DNA of 64,000 bases from Agapanthus africanus. Lineage: Eukaryota; Streptophyta; Magnoliopsida; Asparagales; Amaryllidaceae. Positions 1 through 11,511 of the stretch are shown here, one piece after another. The position numbers and the translations under genes were made by a program. The notes below the pieces were generated by a model. That model searched no databases. It was not told the origin of the DNA and was given only the letters and a program-made list of their open reading frames with translations. Numbering within the stretch: the stretch's first letter is position 1; the number at the start of each line of letters is the position of its first letter. The stretch lies in contig CM057337.1 in NCBI GenBank assembly GCA_030015575.1, positions 375,123,582-375,187,581 of the forward strand. Reading direction: 5' to 3'.

Positions 1-383
1 CTTGCCAAGTAGTATAGGGCGTTTTCTTCACAAGTTTCATGACTTGGTGAAGTTGGAGTTTGATCTTGAGTTGCCTCGACGTAGATCATCTTCGGCATCG
101 AAGTCGACGACCTAGCCCGATCTTTTCACCGATGAAACCACCGCGAGAGTCTAGGATTCCGATGGGTACAGCGGAGGGGTGTCATCACGGAGCTAGAGAG
201 GTGGAGGACCGGATCTACAAAGGTTGTCGCCCCTTTCCTTTAAGTTAAAGTTGTTTACTTGCATTGCATCGCCTATACTTCTAGTTAACGATCCGTATTA
301 GGGTTTGTAGGCACATGAAAAAATTTGAATTGGGCATGTTTGATCTGTTGTGAGACCTCATTAGTGTGCCAAGGAACCCTACA
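1..383 (+). repeat. Element A 5' LTR, 3'-terminal part
   Basis: Matches 39437-39818 almost base for base and ends CCTACA directly before the PBS. The 5' part of this LTR lies upstream of the window. Confidence 0.92.
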
Positions 384-384
384 G

Positions 385-397
385 TGGTATCAGAGCC
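385..397 (+). other. Primer-binding site of element A
   Basis: TGGTATCAGAGCC, complementary to the 3' end of plant initiator-methionine tRNA, one base after the LTR end. First-strand cDNA synthesis would be primed here. Confidence 0.92.
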
Positions 398-580
398 TAG
401 CTAGAGCCTTAGGCGATGCGTAGACGGAGTTAGAAGTCCGATCAAACCGAAACCCTAATCTCAAATTGCTCTCTGTACATTTTATGAAATCGGGGATTTT
501 TACGAATTAAAAATATGCAGAAAAATCAGCAGGAGATTCTAAGAATTACTGTGAAGCACGTGCTTCTGATTCGATCAAAG

Positions 581-627
581 CGCGGCGGAACCGCGGCATT
601 AGCATGGCTAATGCGGCGGTTCCGCGG
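581..627 (+). promoter_or_regulatory. Leader hairpin HP1 (element A)
   Basis: Inverted repeat: the 5' arm contains GGAACCGCGGCATTAGC, the loop is ATG, and the 3' arm begins GCTAATGC and continues GGCGGTTCCG. It lies about 200 nt from the LTR end in an AT-rich context. Equivalent hairpins occur at the same distance in B, C, D, F and G. Function is not known; an RNA dimerisation or packaging signal is an inference. Confidence 0.75.
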
Positions 628-896
628 CCACTTAGCCGCTTCTTCCATTCATTTTTGCACAGTAATTCCTACTTTCTGGTGCTGTATTTTCTGGGAATTT
701 TTAAATCGTACTCAAGAGTTGAGTTTTCTGGGTTGTATTGGGAGTTCGTAGATTCGATCGGATTACCAAACTTTGTCTATGTGTTTTTCCGGGTAATTTT
801 AGAATATGTTAAAAAGTTCGACCGGATATAAATACCCACTTTTTCCCCTGCCTGGAAATTTCCAAGTGTTGGATCTTTCCGTAGTTTGATGACGTT

Positions 897-901
897 CACA
901 G
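897..901. repeat. Target-site duplication of B, left copy
   Basis: CACAG directly before TGTTAG of B; the second copy is 21651-21655. Confidence 0.92.
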
Positions 902-3114
902 TGTTAGTTGTATGTATGCCGTAGAGGCCAGTATTGTACAGATGATGTATATTATATTGGATGCTTGGACATATATAGAGATGACTTTCTTGCTCGATAT
1001 GATAGTATGCTATCTGGTTGCTCTTTATCTTAACATGTACACTTGTCTCTTTAAACTGTCTTATAGTTACATGTTGGTAAAGCCCTTAGGATGTGTACTT
1101 GACTACCTGGACTATGATGCAGATCATACTAGTGGGGACATGGTAGTCCATAGGTACATCCTTCAAGGTCCCTGATCGTGGGTGTATCGAGACGGGGCAT
1201 CGATATACCAGTGTAGACTAGCGTATATGCTTCTCGACCCATGAGATGGGCGATGGATGATCCCATATCCATTGGTGTTTGACATCAGAGATGGTATACG
1301 GTTCCTCAGTGGAGATTGGGTACACTGGACGGACTCGCCGAGAACTCCCAGATGGTATTATACCTCATGTCAGATGGCAGTTCTCAGGTGACACTTGTGC
1401 AGGTTAGTCTGTAGACCCGAGATCGTCATTGAGTCTTGTGTGATTCCCACTGTGCTTTGATCTCCACCTTACCACGTCCATGAGGGCGTGCAAAACGGTG
1501 GTCTTTGGGTACAGTCCCGAGTCACATGGAGGCAATGAGCGATAGGAGGGGTTTCGTCTCTCCCGGTATTAGGGGTTGATGTTGCGCTGTGCTCGATTGG
1601 CCGTGACAGGGAAGTCCCTGGCCAGGGCTGATCAGAGATTTGCTGGTAAGTGTTACCAGTAGTTTCTCGACCCGTTATGAGCCTCACATCGGCACGACTT
1701 ATCGGTTATTGGGGTCTAACGTTTACCACCCCTAGACTTGATATGCGACATATCAGACGAACAGACCGGACTGTACGGTAAGTGTTACTGGTTGGATTCA
1801 CAGGAGTGTGAGCGGGCTGGCTCGTCGATCTTCTGATCGCTCAATACCCGGATGGCCGTTACGTTTAGCAGACCGCTTGCGGCTTGTGGGTGCATGATAT
1901 GATCATCATCTGCTGCCGGCGTATTGACGAGTCTTTAGAGTCCTACACAGAGGTTTCCTGGCTCAAGCGAAACGAAATAGGAGCGCATATGAGATATGTG
2001 CAGGACCGAGAATAATGCGTGTATGTGATACCGTATTTCATTCTCGCGATGAATGTATCGATTGGTTATATGCGATATAACCTAGATATCGAATCAAGGA
2101 TTGATTCGATAAGCCGATACATAGGATACTAGTCGGTTATATGCGATATGACCGGATCGTTAAATCAAGTGTTGATTTAATGATTTAATGTATAATTATA
2201 TATTTGATATATTATTTTGCATTAACTAGTATTGGTTCACTTTAAATGGATTTTCTCACTTGGATGTGCAAGTTGTATATGTGATATACTTTTGTGCACA
2301 TGATTGTATCATGTTTGATGATACATGCTTATTTGGTTAAGTGTAAAGAATTAAACCATGGTTAAGTTGATGATTAGGGTTTTGCTTATTCATTTATTTA
2401 TTTGTTTATTCATTTTTGATAGATAAACATGAATGGTGGCTTTGTTTGTTTTTAGTTGAAGATTCATGAAGCTTTGACTTAGTCACCATTCTTGTCTCAT
2501 GCTTAACCCTAACCATTTGAACTAACCCTAGTTCATTCTCTACACTTAACTATGGTTGAGAATATGATAAGAATGAATTCTTTTTCAATTATTCTTCAAC
2601 ACTTATCATATTCTATCTTCTTCATCATCTTCTTCTTCAAGAAAAAGCTTGCCACCATTAATGGCATCTTGAGCAAAAGTGTGAGAAATCCAATTCTAAA
2701 GTGAACCCACCTCCTATTTCTTCACCCTCTACCTCTTGCCAAGTAGTATAGGGTGTTTTCTTCACAAGTTTCACAACTTGGTGAAGTTGGAGCTTGATCT
2801 TGTGTAACCTCGACGTAGATCATCTTCGGCATCGTAGCCGACGACTAGTCCGTTCATTTCTCCGATGAAGCCGATGCTAGAGTCCGAGATCCGACTTGGA
2901 CAGCGAGAGGACGTCTACGTGGAGCTAAGGAAGTGGAGAACTGGATCTACAAAGGTTGTAGCTTCTTACTTTTAGTTAAGTTGTTAACTAGTTTAATGTT
3001 TCGCCTAAAATTCTAGTTAACGATCCGTATTAGAGTTTCTCGGCACTTGTAAAATTTGAAATTGGCATGGTTGATGCCTTGTGAGACTTCATTAGCGTGC
3101 CTAGGAACCCTACA
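902..3114 (+). repeat. Element B 5' LTR
   Basis: TGTTAGTTGTATG...CCTACA, 2213 bp. The central third (about 1180-1900) is rich in short palindromes, for example CCCTGGCCAGGG at 1616-1627 and CTGGTAA-GTG-TTACCAG at 1643-1659. A TATATAG box at 973-979 is a weak promoter candidate. The last 400 bp match the LTR ends of A closely. Confidence 0.93.
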
Positions 3115-3115
3115 G

Positions 3116-3128
3116 TGGTATCAGAGCC
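3116..3128 (+). other. Primer-binding site of element B
   Basis: TGGTATCAGAGCC, initiator-Met tRNA type, one base after the 5' LTR. Confidence 0.93.
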
Positions 3129-3303
3129 TAGCTAGAGCCTTAGGCGATGTTTGAAACCCGATCGAACCCGAAACCCTATTTTTTCCACGCTCTCTGAACT
3201 TTTTCTAAAAACTGGGTTTTTTCCAGATTAAAAATGCTTAAAAAATTCAGCAGAGAATTATAAGAATTACGGTGCAAAATTTATCTCATGAAAAGCCAAG
3301 AGT

Positions 3304-3350
3304 GCGACGGAACCGCGGCAGAAGCCTGGCTTCTGCGGCGGTTCCGCGGC
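3304..3350 (+). promoter_or_regulatory. Leader hairpin HP1 (element B)
   Basis: The arms GGAACCGCGGCAGAAGCC and GGCTTCTG plus GGCGGTTCC form a stem about 190 nt after the LTR end. The distal stem (AGAAGCC/GGCTTCT) differs from that of A (ATTAGC/GCTAAT) yet stays complementary, which argues for selection on pairing. Confidence 0.75.
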
Positions 3351-3690
3351 TATATGATGACGTCATCCATCCAAGTTTGCACAGTAATTCCTATTTTATG
3401 ATTCTGAGATTTATGGGAATTTTTAATATGACTCAAGAGTTGAGTGTTCTGGGGTTGCATTGGGAATCGAAGATTCGATCGGATAATCAAGCTTTGTCTA
3501 TGTGTTTTTCCGGATAATTTTGGAATATGTTAAAAAGTTCGACCGGATGTAAATACGCAATCTTTCCCCTGCCGGAAAATTTCCAAGTGTTGGATTTTTC
3601 TGTGGTTTAAGGACGTTCTGAGTAGTGCAAGTAACGCGATGGTCCCTCTAGAAGACAACAAACCTTAACTCGATTATGTGACCGTCTTGA

Positions 3691-3722
3691 ACTGCCCTTT
3701 GAACCTTCGGGTTTGGGGCAGT
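3691..3722 (+). promoter_or_regulatory. Leader hairpin HP2 (element B)
   Basis: ACTGCCC pairs with GGGCAGT, with an inner GAACC/GGTTT stem. The same structure is at 21724-21755 (A), 33697-33728 (F, minus) and 57144-57175 (D, minus), inside a block that is conserved as sequence too. Confidence 0.6.
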
Positions 3723-4446
3723 ACGGCGTGCCACATGTGAGGCGTTGGCTTGACCCTTCTACGGCTGGACCGTTGGTACTGAGGCATGAAGTGGATGTCT
3801 TTGAACCTATTTCATGTGTTGAACGGTTTCGGGAAAACTTGGGTGTTCCAATGTTCAATCGGAAAGTTTAATATTTTCTATTTATCCGGAATGGGATACA
3901 ATAAATGGAATTCACAAACAGTTATGAGATAACTGGATGAATGTTATAAATCTAGCGGTTTAGTCTCACTTGATATTGAAAAGAGTTTTCGATAATGGGA
4001 CTAAAATGCGGGGTTTATAATTGTTAGGCATGTGATGTCTAAGTATTTCATTTGATTAGGCATGCGATGTCTAAAGAGGTTGCGGATTCCAACTGTTGTA
4101 GTTTTACACTTTCTTTTCTGTGACCGTAAGTGTAATATGTGATATCGCCGGTTTCGTTGCTATATGTCAACGACAATTGGGATGCGCATATTTACTTACG
4201 TTGATGACATGTAATGTTATGTGTTGCTGGATATGTTATATTGGATTGTCGTGATTGAATAGCCAAGGGTTTTTATGTGAGATGAGTGTTTTTTATTTTC
4301 ATTCATGTAAAAACTTGTATGTAATATTCTTTTATTGGGGCACTTCCAGGTTACGGAAGATGTCACCCTTTGTATATTATTTACTTTTCCGCATTAGGAT
4401 AGACCCAAGGAGGGGAGCACAAGTAACCGGGTTCTAAGGTCCAGTG

Positions 4447-4480
4447 GGAGACCATCTCGAGGAGTCGAGTCCGGGTCTCC
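4447..4480 (+). promoter_or_regulatory. Leader hairpin HP3 (element B)
   Basis: Outer stem GGAGACC/GGTCTCC encloses an inner stem CTCGA-GGAG-TCGAG. The same nested hairpin is at 22630-22663 (A), 33043-33076 (F, minus) and 56136-56169 (D, minus). Confidence 0.65.
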
Positions 4481-4562
4481 TAACCCTAGAATTGGTAGGG
4501 TTGCTTGCCGCTCTCGTAGGGGTCGAGGGGTGTGGGATTGGCTATTCATCACGACCGTGGAA

Positions 4563-4598
4563 TCCGTGTTTTATACTGGCTCGTATTGAAAACACGGA
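4563..4598 (+). promoter_or_regulatory. Leader hairpin HP4 (element B)
   Basis: Stem TCCGTGTTTT/AAAACACGGA, 10 bp, loop containing CTGGCTCG. In F the stem is TCCGTATTT/AAATACGGA and in G it is CGGGTTTCA/TGAAACCCG, so pairing is kept while sequence changes. Element G inserted at the 3' foot of this hairpin. Confidence 0.75.
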
Positions 4599-4601
4599 CG
4601 T

Positions 4602-6822
4602 TGTAAGTGCACGGCGGCGCCCCGGCCGTCAATCCGACGGCCAAATGCGGAAGCGGTGATAAACTTAAATTTTACTGAACTGGCAAACCGCCGCGCACTA
4701 ATACCCGGATCGAACCATTAATTAGTCCTAGCTAACTACAAGAAAGGGAATAGAGATATACCGACGATCCAAGTCCTCCGGTCTTCTCGTCATCGTCCCG
4801 ATCTCCTGCGGAATGTCCCGTCTCCTCCTCGTCGCCGGAAGTGCACCACATCGCCTACTTCTTTTACGGGCTCCCACCTCAATGCCGAGGCAACTCGGGC
4901 ACGAAGCCGGCTACTCGACATGCCCAAGATTTGCTGTAGAATGTGTAGTAGAACTTGTGTCTCTTTTTGGGGTAGTGGAGGTTGCCATTGGTGGAGGGAT
5001 TGAATAAGAAGTATATGGAGGAGCTTGGAGAACTTTGGTGCATGAAATGAACAACATTTCCCCACCTCAATATTTTGGACAACCCCCCCCTCCCATATGG
5101 CCGGCCAAACAATGCAAGAGCAGGAGAGAGAAAAAGCCAAGGGGAGGGTATATCATAATGCAAGAGAGAGAGTGTGGAGTTATGATGTGTGGAAATGATT
5201 ACTAGTAAAACCAACACACCAAAACAATCATCATAACCCATCAACAAAGTCAAGCAATCATGAACATAAGAAAAGTCAAGGGATGGGCTCCATCATGAAA
5301 CCATCATGATACAAATATAAGCAAATACCCCCTCCACAAATACTTATTTGCAACAATGCAAATAAGCCCTCCTCCACCAATCTTCGGCCAATGAACGAAA
5401 CAAAGGAAATCGGCCGAAACGGAAAGCAAACTGGCAACTCCAGAAAACTGGTCCCGTAATAAATTACAGGAAAACCCCGATCCTGTGCATACACACCCGC
5501 ATCTGTATTTCGACCGAAATACAAATGCAATGAGACAAAATCTACACTGTACTATACTAGGATCCGGCTTATACCAAAGCCGGCTAGTAATATCCGTTCG
5601 ATCCTGATCCGTGCAATACCGTACGTATCTGATCGAACCCTGCCATATATCCATACGGCCTATAGTACAGACTGTCCGATCCTGATCCGTGCAATACCGC
5701 ACGTATCTGATCGGACCCTGCCATATCTCCATACGGCCTCTACAACCTTTCGCCCGAAAGCTGAGTAACTGAATGTGGGGGACTCTAAAGACTCGTCAAC
5801 ACCTTGGTTGTGGATTTAACCACTAGCACGTTAGAGGTATAAGCCAATACATAACGGGCTACCAGGTATTGACCAAAAGGGACGTCTATGAGCGAACTCA
5901 GCCTGACTCCCTACTGAGCCTGTCAGTGATAATATCCGTACAGTCCGGTCCGTTCGTCTATGAGCATCGCATGGCGGGCCTAGGGGGTTGGTAAAAGTCA
6001 GACCCCCAAAAGCGGTACAAGTCGTGTCGGAGTGTAGCCCAGAACACCCTGAGATACTACTGGAATACCTACCAGTAAATCTCCTTGCCTCGGCCGAGGG
6101 CTTCGTGTAATGGCTCTCCTAGACACAGCACGACCTCACCCCCAATACCGGGAGAGACGAACCCCTGAATATACGCTCACTGCCTCCATGTGGCTCGGGA
6201 CTGTACCCAACTAAAACCTGTTTGCACGACTCCTTTGAGCCGTGGTAGGGTAGTAATCAAAGTACAGTGGGAACTCACACGAGACAAATGACGATCCCCA
6301 GGTCGATGAACTAACCTGCACACATGTCACCAGGGAACTGCCATCTTACGTCTGGTATATGACCAACTAGCATATTCCCAGCGAGTCCTGTCCGATGTAC
6401 TCATAACCCAATGAGCACCTGTATACATCTTAGGTGAACCAACTGACACCAGTGGCTTGTGAGACCGGCCACCGCCCCTCGTCGGGGTCTCGACTGTATA
6501 CACTAGTCTACTAGAGAGAATCGATGCCCTGTCTCGAAACTCTCACGACTAGGGACCTTTTAAGGATAAGCTTATAGACCCCCAGCTCCCACTTATATGA
6601 TCGCCCTCATACTGCTGGTGGTCAAGCAAGAATCCTAGGGGCTCTATCAACGTGTAATAGCGACGTGTCAGGTCACTTAAAACAGTACACGATGATAAAG
6701 GTAAAACAGATAGCATACTATCATCTCGAGTAAGACTGTCCTACCGGGATAGGTCCTCCATCAATCATTACAATCACGTGCCTGTGACCTAATAATTGAC
6801 TCTGAGGGCACTATCTCCAACA
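4602..6822 (-). repeat. Element G 3' LTR (left copy)
   Basis: 2221 bp, bounded TGTAAG...CCAACA on the plus strand and followed by the polypurine complement ATCTCCCACTTGC. Open frames seen within it (for example 4790-5140 and 5304-5732, minus) recur in the other LTR only because the LTRs are copies; they are not called genes. Confidence 0.92.
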
Positions 6823-6839
6823 ATCTCCCACTTGCACTC

Positions 6840-9800
6840 AAGGCTAATTATTGCGATGTCGCATACTCACAGCCCGTGTGATACCGAACACCCAACTCCT
6901 CTACTAGTCAGTCTCACAAAGCTCGTTTGCGAAACTATTGCGTTCGAGGAATAGCCTCAGTGAGTGGATCCGCTTTGTTGTCTCTTTCAATGTCTCTCTA
7001 TATCTCAAGTTCGCGGAGAAACCCATCTCCCGAAATGAGCAATACCTGTCTTAGAATGTGTCTGGATGTCTGATGGGACATAGCTCATAAATGAACTCCA
7101 AATCCAAACTTCTTAGACTGTATCGTCAACTAAACTTAATCAGTATCCTGCGCCATGCCTCCCTCAGTATTGTCTTGGACCAACTGTCCAAAATACTGCC
7201 CCTCGTCAGAAGGAGAACTATAACTCTGACAACCTCCTTGTCGTCCATGTCACCTTGGAAGCCTGGAATGATAACTGTCTCCCGAATGAGGCTGTCGTTA
7301 TCATATCCCTAGAACATCCACTTATGTTCTAAAACTGCTTCCGACCGTTTCTCCAGGATTGGATCAATGTCAACTTATTGCATCTAGTGCAAGAACAACA
7401 TCTGGTGTGGTACTTGACATCTCATGATTGACTCAATCGCCTGAGCAAGTGATCTGCCAATCATGCACATCCCTCTCCCCTTTAGTCTGTAAGACACCTT
7501 TAGAGAGGGTGACTCCATTACCTGCAGGTACACTACCGTGCCAGGAGTCGTCCATTCTAAATACTCTTAGAATGCTGTCTAAGTACCCAGATTGGGAAAC
7601 CACCCAAATCTAGATCTAAAACCATAGATCTAGTAACCAGTATGTCTGATATAAAATCCATTTCCTTTGTGGAGAAACCACTGTGTGACGACCAAAATAT
7701 AACCGATCGTAGTATAGGAGTTTCCTTTCCTACTTTGTGTATGTCATCCAAATACCAGGATATCACACCCTACTACCTTCTCAACAGATCCATCCCCTAT
7801 TCTGATGAAGTCAAACCTATGACTGTCATGTCAGAAATAGATGATCTATCTCCGCTATATCTGCTTTAGTATATAAATAGACATAAGCTACCTGTCCACC
7901 AATGCTTCCGCTGCTCCCACTGACTACGACAACCCTCTGGCAGAGTCATATACACGTACACTTCTAAAACTAGTTTAGAACGACGCTATACTCATCCTCC
8001 CACCGGGTCTCGCAGCCTGGAACAACAGCAATGGTAATTGTGGGTAAACAAGAACTTCCCTGTCACCGTCCTTGAGGCTACCGTAGTACCTCTCGGGTGG
8101 CTGAAGTTACCCACCTTATCTGCGGAGTGGCCAATGGAATGTCAATCCAGATTGAATCTTTAGGTTCCTTATCAAATCTTCAGTAATCGTTTGTGGTTCT
8201 GGAATCACTTCCAGTTCTACCATACTCCCACTACTGTTTTCTGAAAAAATCCATTTTTATTAAAACTGTGGCGAGTCTAGAACAATATTGCTATTGTTCA
8301 TCCAGATGGTAGAAAATCAACCCGCGTCATAGCCTGGGTCAACCCACAAACAGCCATTACAGAAACGTGCCTTGAGTTGTCTAGTGTCTGGTTTTAATCA
8401 TAAACCGGACAACTCCCCGTACCTTAACATCGTTAAGATATGAACTGTTCTATATCCAATATAGAAACAGAGGCACTGATTTAATTGAACCAGATCCAAA
8501 TCATGCAGCTGTCTCCAGTGCATGTCAACTAAATGGAAGGAGGCCGATCAGCGTTACTCAACTTAGGAATGCTTCCAATTATGAGTAACCTGAAAAAGAA
8601 GCAAGTTCTCTTAATCACTACTATCAACTGAATACCATATACAAGTATCTACATCTTCGATCACTTTGAAGAATCCCGATACTTGCTACACCTGGTTCTC
8701 TACTCTATTCAAATATCTATAACTTCTCCAAATTCGGACCCTGTGTTTCCACGAAACACCTGTCTAAAAACTAGAGAAGTCATAAGTAAACCGAATATAG
8801 TACGAGAACCAACCCCTCTGTCCTGATGGACCCTGGACATGATACAATACTCTGTACAAGTCCCTTGAGTCTGATAACTCACTCACTGTGTGTCGTAGGT
8901 TGAAAACTGTACTTATGGTTAAGAAGAATTACACCGCTGTTTAATGCTCCTTACCTAACCATCCACTGATATAGGTAAATGTCGTAGACATAATTTCAGA
9001 AAGGTATATCTCACTCTATGAAAATAGACGTACAGATAAATCAATTTGAAATTGGTGCATAACAGCGGATATTCAAAACCAAATATTTGCCGACCGGCAA
9101 ACAGCCCAGGTGATTTCCTCAAATATCTCCGATTACAACGAATCCCGATATAATGAGGATGATCACCCAATTCCCAATAACTTACTCCCACTCATCATCT
9201 GTAAAACCAGACAGATGTGAGAATCGTAACTGGTAAATACATACCCTGGAGCAAGTATCTAATCGGGAAATCAGTTTTCCTTTAACAGTACACAGTGAAA
9301 CTGAAACATTGAAATGTTTCGATGGGGTATCCTGGTATTCCTAGTAATGCCTCTTCCAGATTCACGACTGTAACCGTATAGTTCTTTGCCACCTCTCCAA
9401 ATCCCTTCATATGTCTTTAGTCTTTACCTTCTGTATACCCCTTTAGGCCAAATGGTTTTCTTCCTTCCCTACCGTTCGGCACCAGCCTATGGTTTGGAAG
9501 AAGACTATCCAATAAGCATAATGGGTGTACTTTCCCAATCCTAGGAACATTCGCAATGAGAGAGGGTGAAGATAAAAGACAACCGAATAAACCTTATTCC
9601 TATTTCTCCTGGACCAGAATCCATCCCCGAACTGGAACAAGTTCCATTCGAGTTCGTATATAACCATACGATGGAGTATCCAAATAAACTGTGGATCTTC
9701 GTAGTGATACGAAGTGTCCTGGAGAAATACAAAGGTGATGTGGGAGTGGTAACGAAATATTTAGTTTGGTCGTGAATATCTGTTGCAATTTAATTTGCCC

Positions 9801-10248
9801 TCTTACTAATCCCTTACTTTGTCTGAACTTAATACCTTCTGCACACCATCGTTATGCTAATTGGTTTTCTTCATTCCCTACCGGTCGGCACCTGCCTATG
9901 GTTTGGAAGAAGACTATCCAATTTGCGTAATAGGTGTACTATCTCCTAAACCAAGGAGTACTCACAACTTGAGAGAAGGTAAAAGGAAAAGACAACTGAA
10001 TAATCCTATCCGTTTTCTCCAGAACCGGAAACCATCCTCGAATAAATCCCTTCGAGTTCGTATCTAACCATACGATGGTTTTGTCCAATGGAAGTGGACG
10101 TTCGTAGTAACACGGGGTGTCCTGGAGAAAAGGGTAAAAGTAGGAGTGGCAATGAGGTTTGCAACTCTGACAATCCAAAAGCCAGTGTTAAGAAGGTTCG
10201 GTCAACTTGGTCACTGAGTCATAGTCTTAGGGTCGGGTCAAAAGGTCG
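6840..10248 (-). pseudogene. Degenerate copia pol of element G
   Basis: Only scattered matches remain. Near 7020-7075 there is a trace of the RNase H end (HQRSRHI-like, on the minus strand). At 7557-7766 the minus frame reads YLDDIHKVGKETPILRS, recognisable as the RT YVDD box and the stretch after it. At 8040-8260 there is a remnant of the INT-RT linker with a YYG-like motif. Many stops and frameshifts. The segment upstream (about 9400-10165) is a diverged tandem duplication that I could not match to Gag. Confidence 0.7.
9414..10165. repeat. Diverged tandem duplication inside G, period about 409 bp
   Basis: Unit 1 lies at about 9414-9765 and unit 2 at about 9818-10165. Both share in order GGTTTTCTTC (9454 and 9863), CCTATGGTTTGGAAGAAGAC, TTCGAGTTCGTAT, AACCATACGATGG and GGTGTCCTGGAGAAA-like blocks. 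It lies where Gag or the N-terminal Pol should be. No other element in the window has it. Confidence 0.75.
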
Positions 10249-10270
10249 CTGCCAGAGAGAGAGAGAAAAG
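10249..10270 (-). promoter_or_regulatory. Splice-acceptor-like site of element G
   Basis: The minus strand reads a CT-repeat tract followed by GGCAG and CGACC. Same position and form as in A, B, C, D and F, at the end of the leader. Confidence 0.55.
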
Positions 10271-10556
10271 AAACACTCAGCGTGCACTCTAACCTAGATC
10301 AGAATGGTTACCAATTTATCTAATCTGGAAACCTCCCACTGTACCTCAAATTCTCCTCCAAACCTGAAAGAAGAATTAGTCGGGGTCACCCGAGGAGTAA
10401 ACTAACTCATCAGTGGGAAACGGGATCCAACTATCATCGCATGATAACGTGACGGAATCCGCTCACGTCATCACACTCCAGAAGGTATGCGCATATCTGG
10501 CAAGTTTCAGTTCTTTTGAAACTCCCGATGTGATTTCTGCCCCATGCTCTTATGAC

Positions 10557-10751
10557 CTTGACTTTGGCCAACATATCATAAGTCACATGTCAAGTTCTAC
10601 CCGTCATTCTCCAGGTTAATTTGAATCCACCCGTACATACCCTTGACTTTGGCCAACATGGCAGTACGACTGTTCCAAACCAACGCATCTATCTATGCTG
10701 CATATGAATACCCAATAGCTACCAATCACTGTGCCTTGACTTTGGCCAACA
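10557..10751 (-). promoter_or_regulatory. Triple tetraloop hairpins of element G
   Basis: Three identical copies of TGTTGGCCAAAGTCAAG (minus sense) at 10557-10573, 10642-10658 and 10735-10751. Each can fold as TTGGC-CAAA-GTCAA. Spacing is 85 and 93 nt. Confidence 0.75.
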
Positions 10752-10902
10752 TACACAGCTTGAATACTATTGACCACCCATATGAAACGACGGAGGGCTA
10801 CGAATGGTTTCTGGCGAAAACCTTTAACGTAAAGAACTTGATATCGTTGAAGGAACGGATAGCTTTTTAGAAAATATAGTGACGAAAACCTTCGCTAAAG
10901 AG

Positions 10903-11110
10903 GTCACTCCCGGTGAAGGGATCTCGGCTCTTTCCCCGTAGAATGGGGTGCAGGATATTCCAACTGAATACCACGGTGCAAAGCAAAAGTAATCGGCTAT
11001 AGTGAAGTCATTGCCCTGACGCAAACTTTTGTCCAAGGGGTCACTCCCGGTGAAGGGATCTCGGCCCTTGCCTCGTCGACTGAGGAGCAGGATATTCCAA
11101 ATGAATACCA
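10903..11110 (-). repeat. Duplicated leader module of element G
   Basis: Two copies of a module containing GTCACTCCCGGTGAAGGGAT start at 10903 and 11040, period 137 bp. The same duplicated module is in A, B and D but not in F or C. Confidence 0.75.
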
Positions 11111-11306
11111 CGATGCAAAACAAAAGTGAACGTCCTTGCAATAACAGCTTTTTGAAAAAGTGTTCCAACAACATCAGATTAGGTTTGTTTTTAACTTGCA
11201 TTGATCCGAATCAACGCAGTCCCATCAATTGATCACACCAAAAAGAACGAAAATATACTGATGTACGTATATGCCATCCACATTCGCCACTGGGTCCCGT
11301 CATTAC

Positions 11307-11329
11307 CCGTTAGGTTAGCTAACTAACGA
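11307..11329 (-). promoter_or_regulatory. GTTAG/CTAAC palindrome of element G
   Basis: CCGTTAGGTTAGCTAACTAACGA, a near-palindrome between the conserved CATTCGCC block and the conserved GCAAAACATA block. Counterparts are at 14931-14952 (B), 22939-22961 (A), 32762-32783 (F), 55839-55861 (D) and, weakly, 47141-47164 (C). Confidence 0.6.
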
Positions 11330-11481
11330 CAGAGCGGGGACTGGACTAGCGCGGATGCAAAACATATACAACATCTACTAATATATATACCAATATATTA
11401 TATTTCGCTCAAGGCGTGAATAAAAAGCAACATCACAGAAATGTACAGCATCACAGAAACAATACAGATATCTGGGATCCC

Positions 11482-11511
11482 CGGGTTTCACAGAGCCACT
11501 ACTGAAACCCG
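11482..11511 (-). promoter_or_regulatory. Leader hairpin HP4 (element G)
   Basis: Perfect 9-bp stem CGGGTTTCA/TGAAACCCG around a loop with GAGCC (sense GGCTC). The stem sequence is quite unlike HP4 of A and B, yet fully paired, and the GGCT loop core is kept. Confidence 0.75.

Larger units (their letters stand above)
384..901 (+). other. Element A leader, first part
   Basis: Non-coding leader directly downstream of the PBS. It carries the GC-rich hairpin at 581-627 and the conserved AT-rich block beginning GCACAGTAATTCC near 657. It is interrupted by the insertion of B after the CACAG at 897-901 and resumes at 21656. Short open frames starting at 515, 604 and 660 are not conserved and are not called genes. 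Confidence 0.85.
3115..4601 (+). other. Element B leader, first part
   Basis: Non-coding. In order it holds HP1 (3304-3350), the ACTGCCC/GGGCAGT hairpin (3691-3722), two copies of a 32-bp unit (from 4024 and 4056), the GGAGACC/GGTCTCC hairpin (4447-4480) and HP4 (4563-4598). It is interrupted by G, with GACGT at 4597-4601 as the left target duplication, and resumes at 14777. Confidence 0.85.

Noticed and set aside
60-248. 62-codon frame repeated at 39495-39683
   Set aside because: Both are the 3' part of the A LTR; no protein similarity, and the frame is not kept in the B LTR.
912-1175. 87-codon frame repeated at 19448-19711
   Set aside because: It is the start of the B LTR in both copies, without homology in the diverged LTRs of C, F or G.
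2500-2530. Telomere-like CCCTAA/AACCCTA motifs, also at 39206 and elsewhere
   Set aside because: Single dispersed units in LTRs, not tandem arrays.
4790-5732. Overlapping open frames of 84-142 codons on the minus strand, repeated at 12743-13673
   Set aside because: They lie wholly in the two LTR copies of G, overlap each other in several frames and resemble no protein family; duplication is due to the LTRs.
10557-10751. CRISPR-like spaced repeats (three short repeats at regular spacing)
   Set aside because: Spacing of about 90 nt, only three units, spacers conserved between elements, and a plant genomic context.
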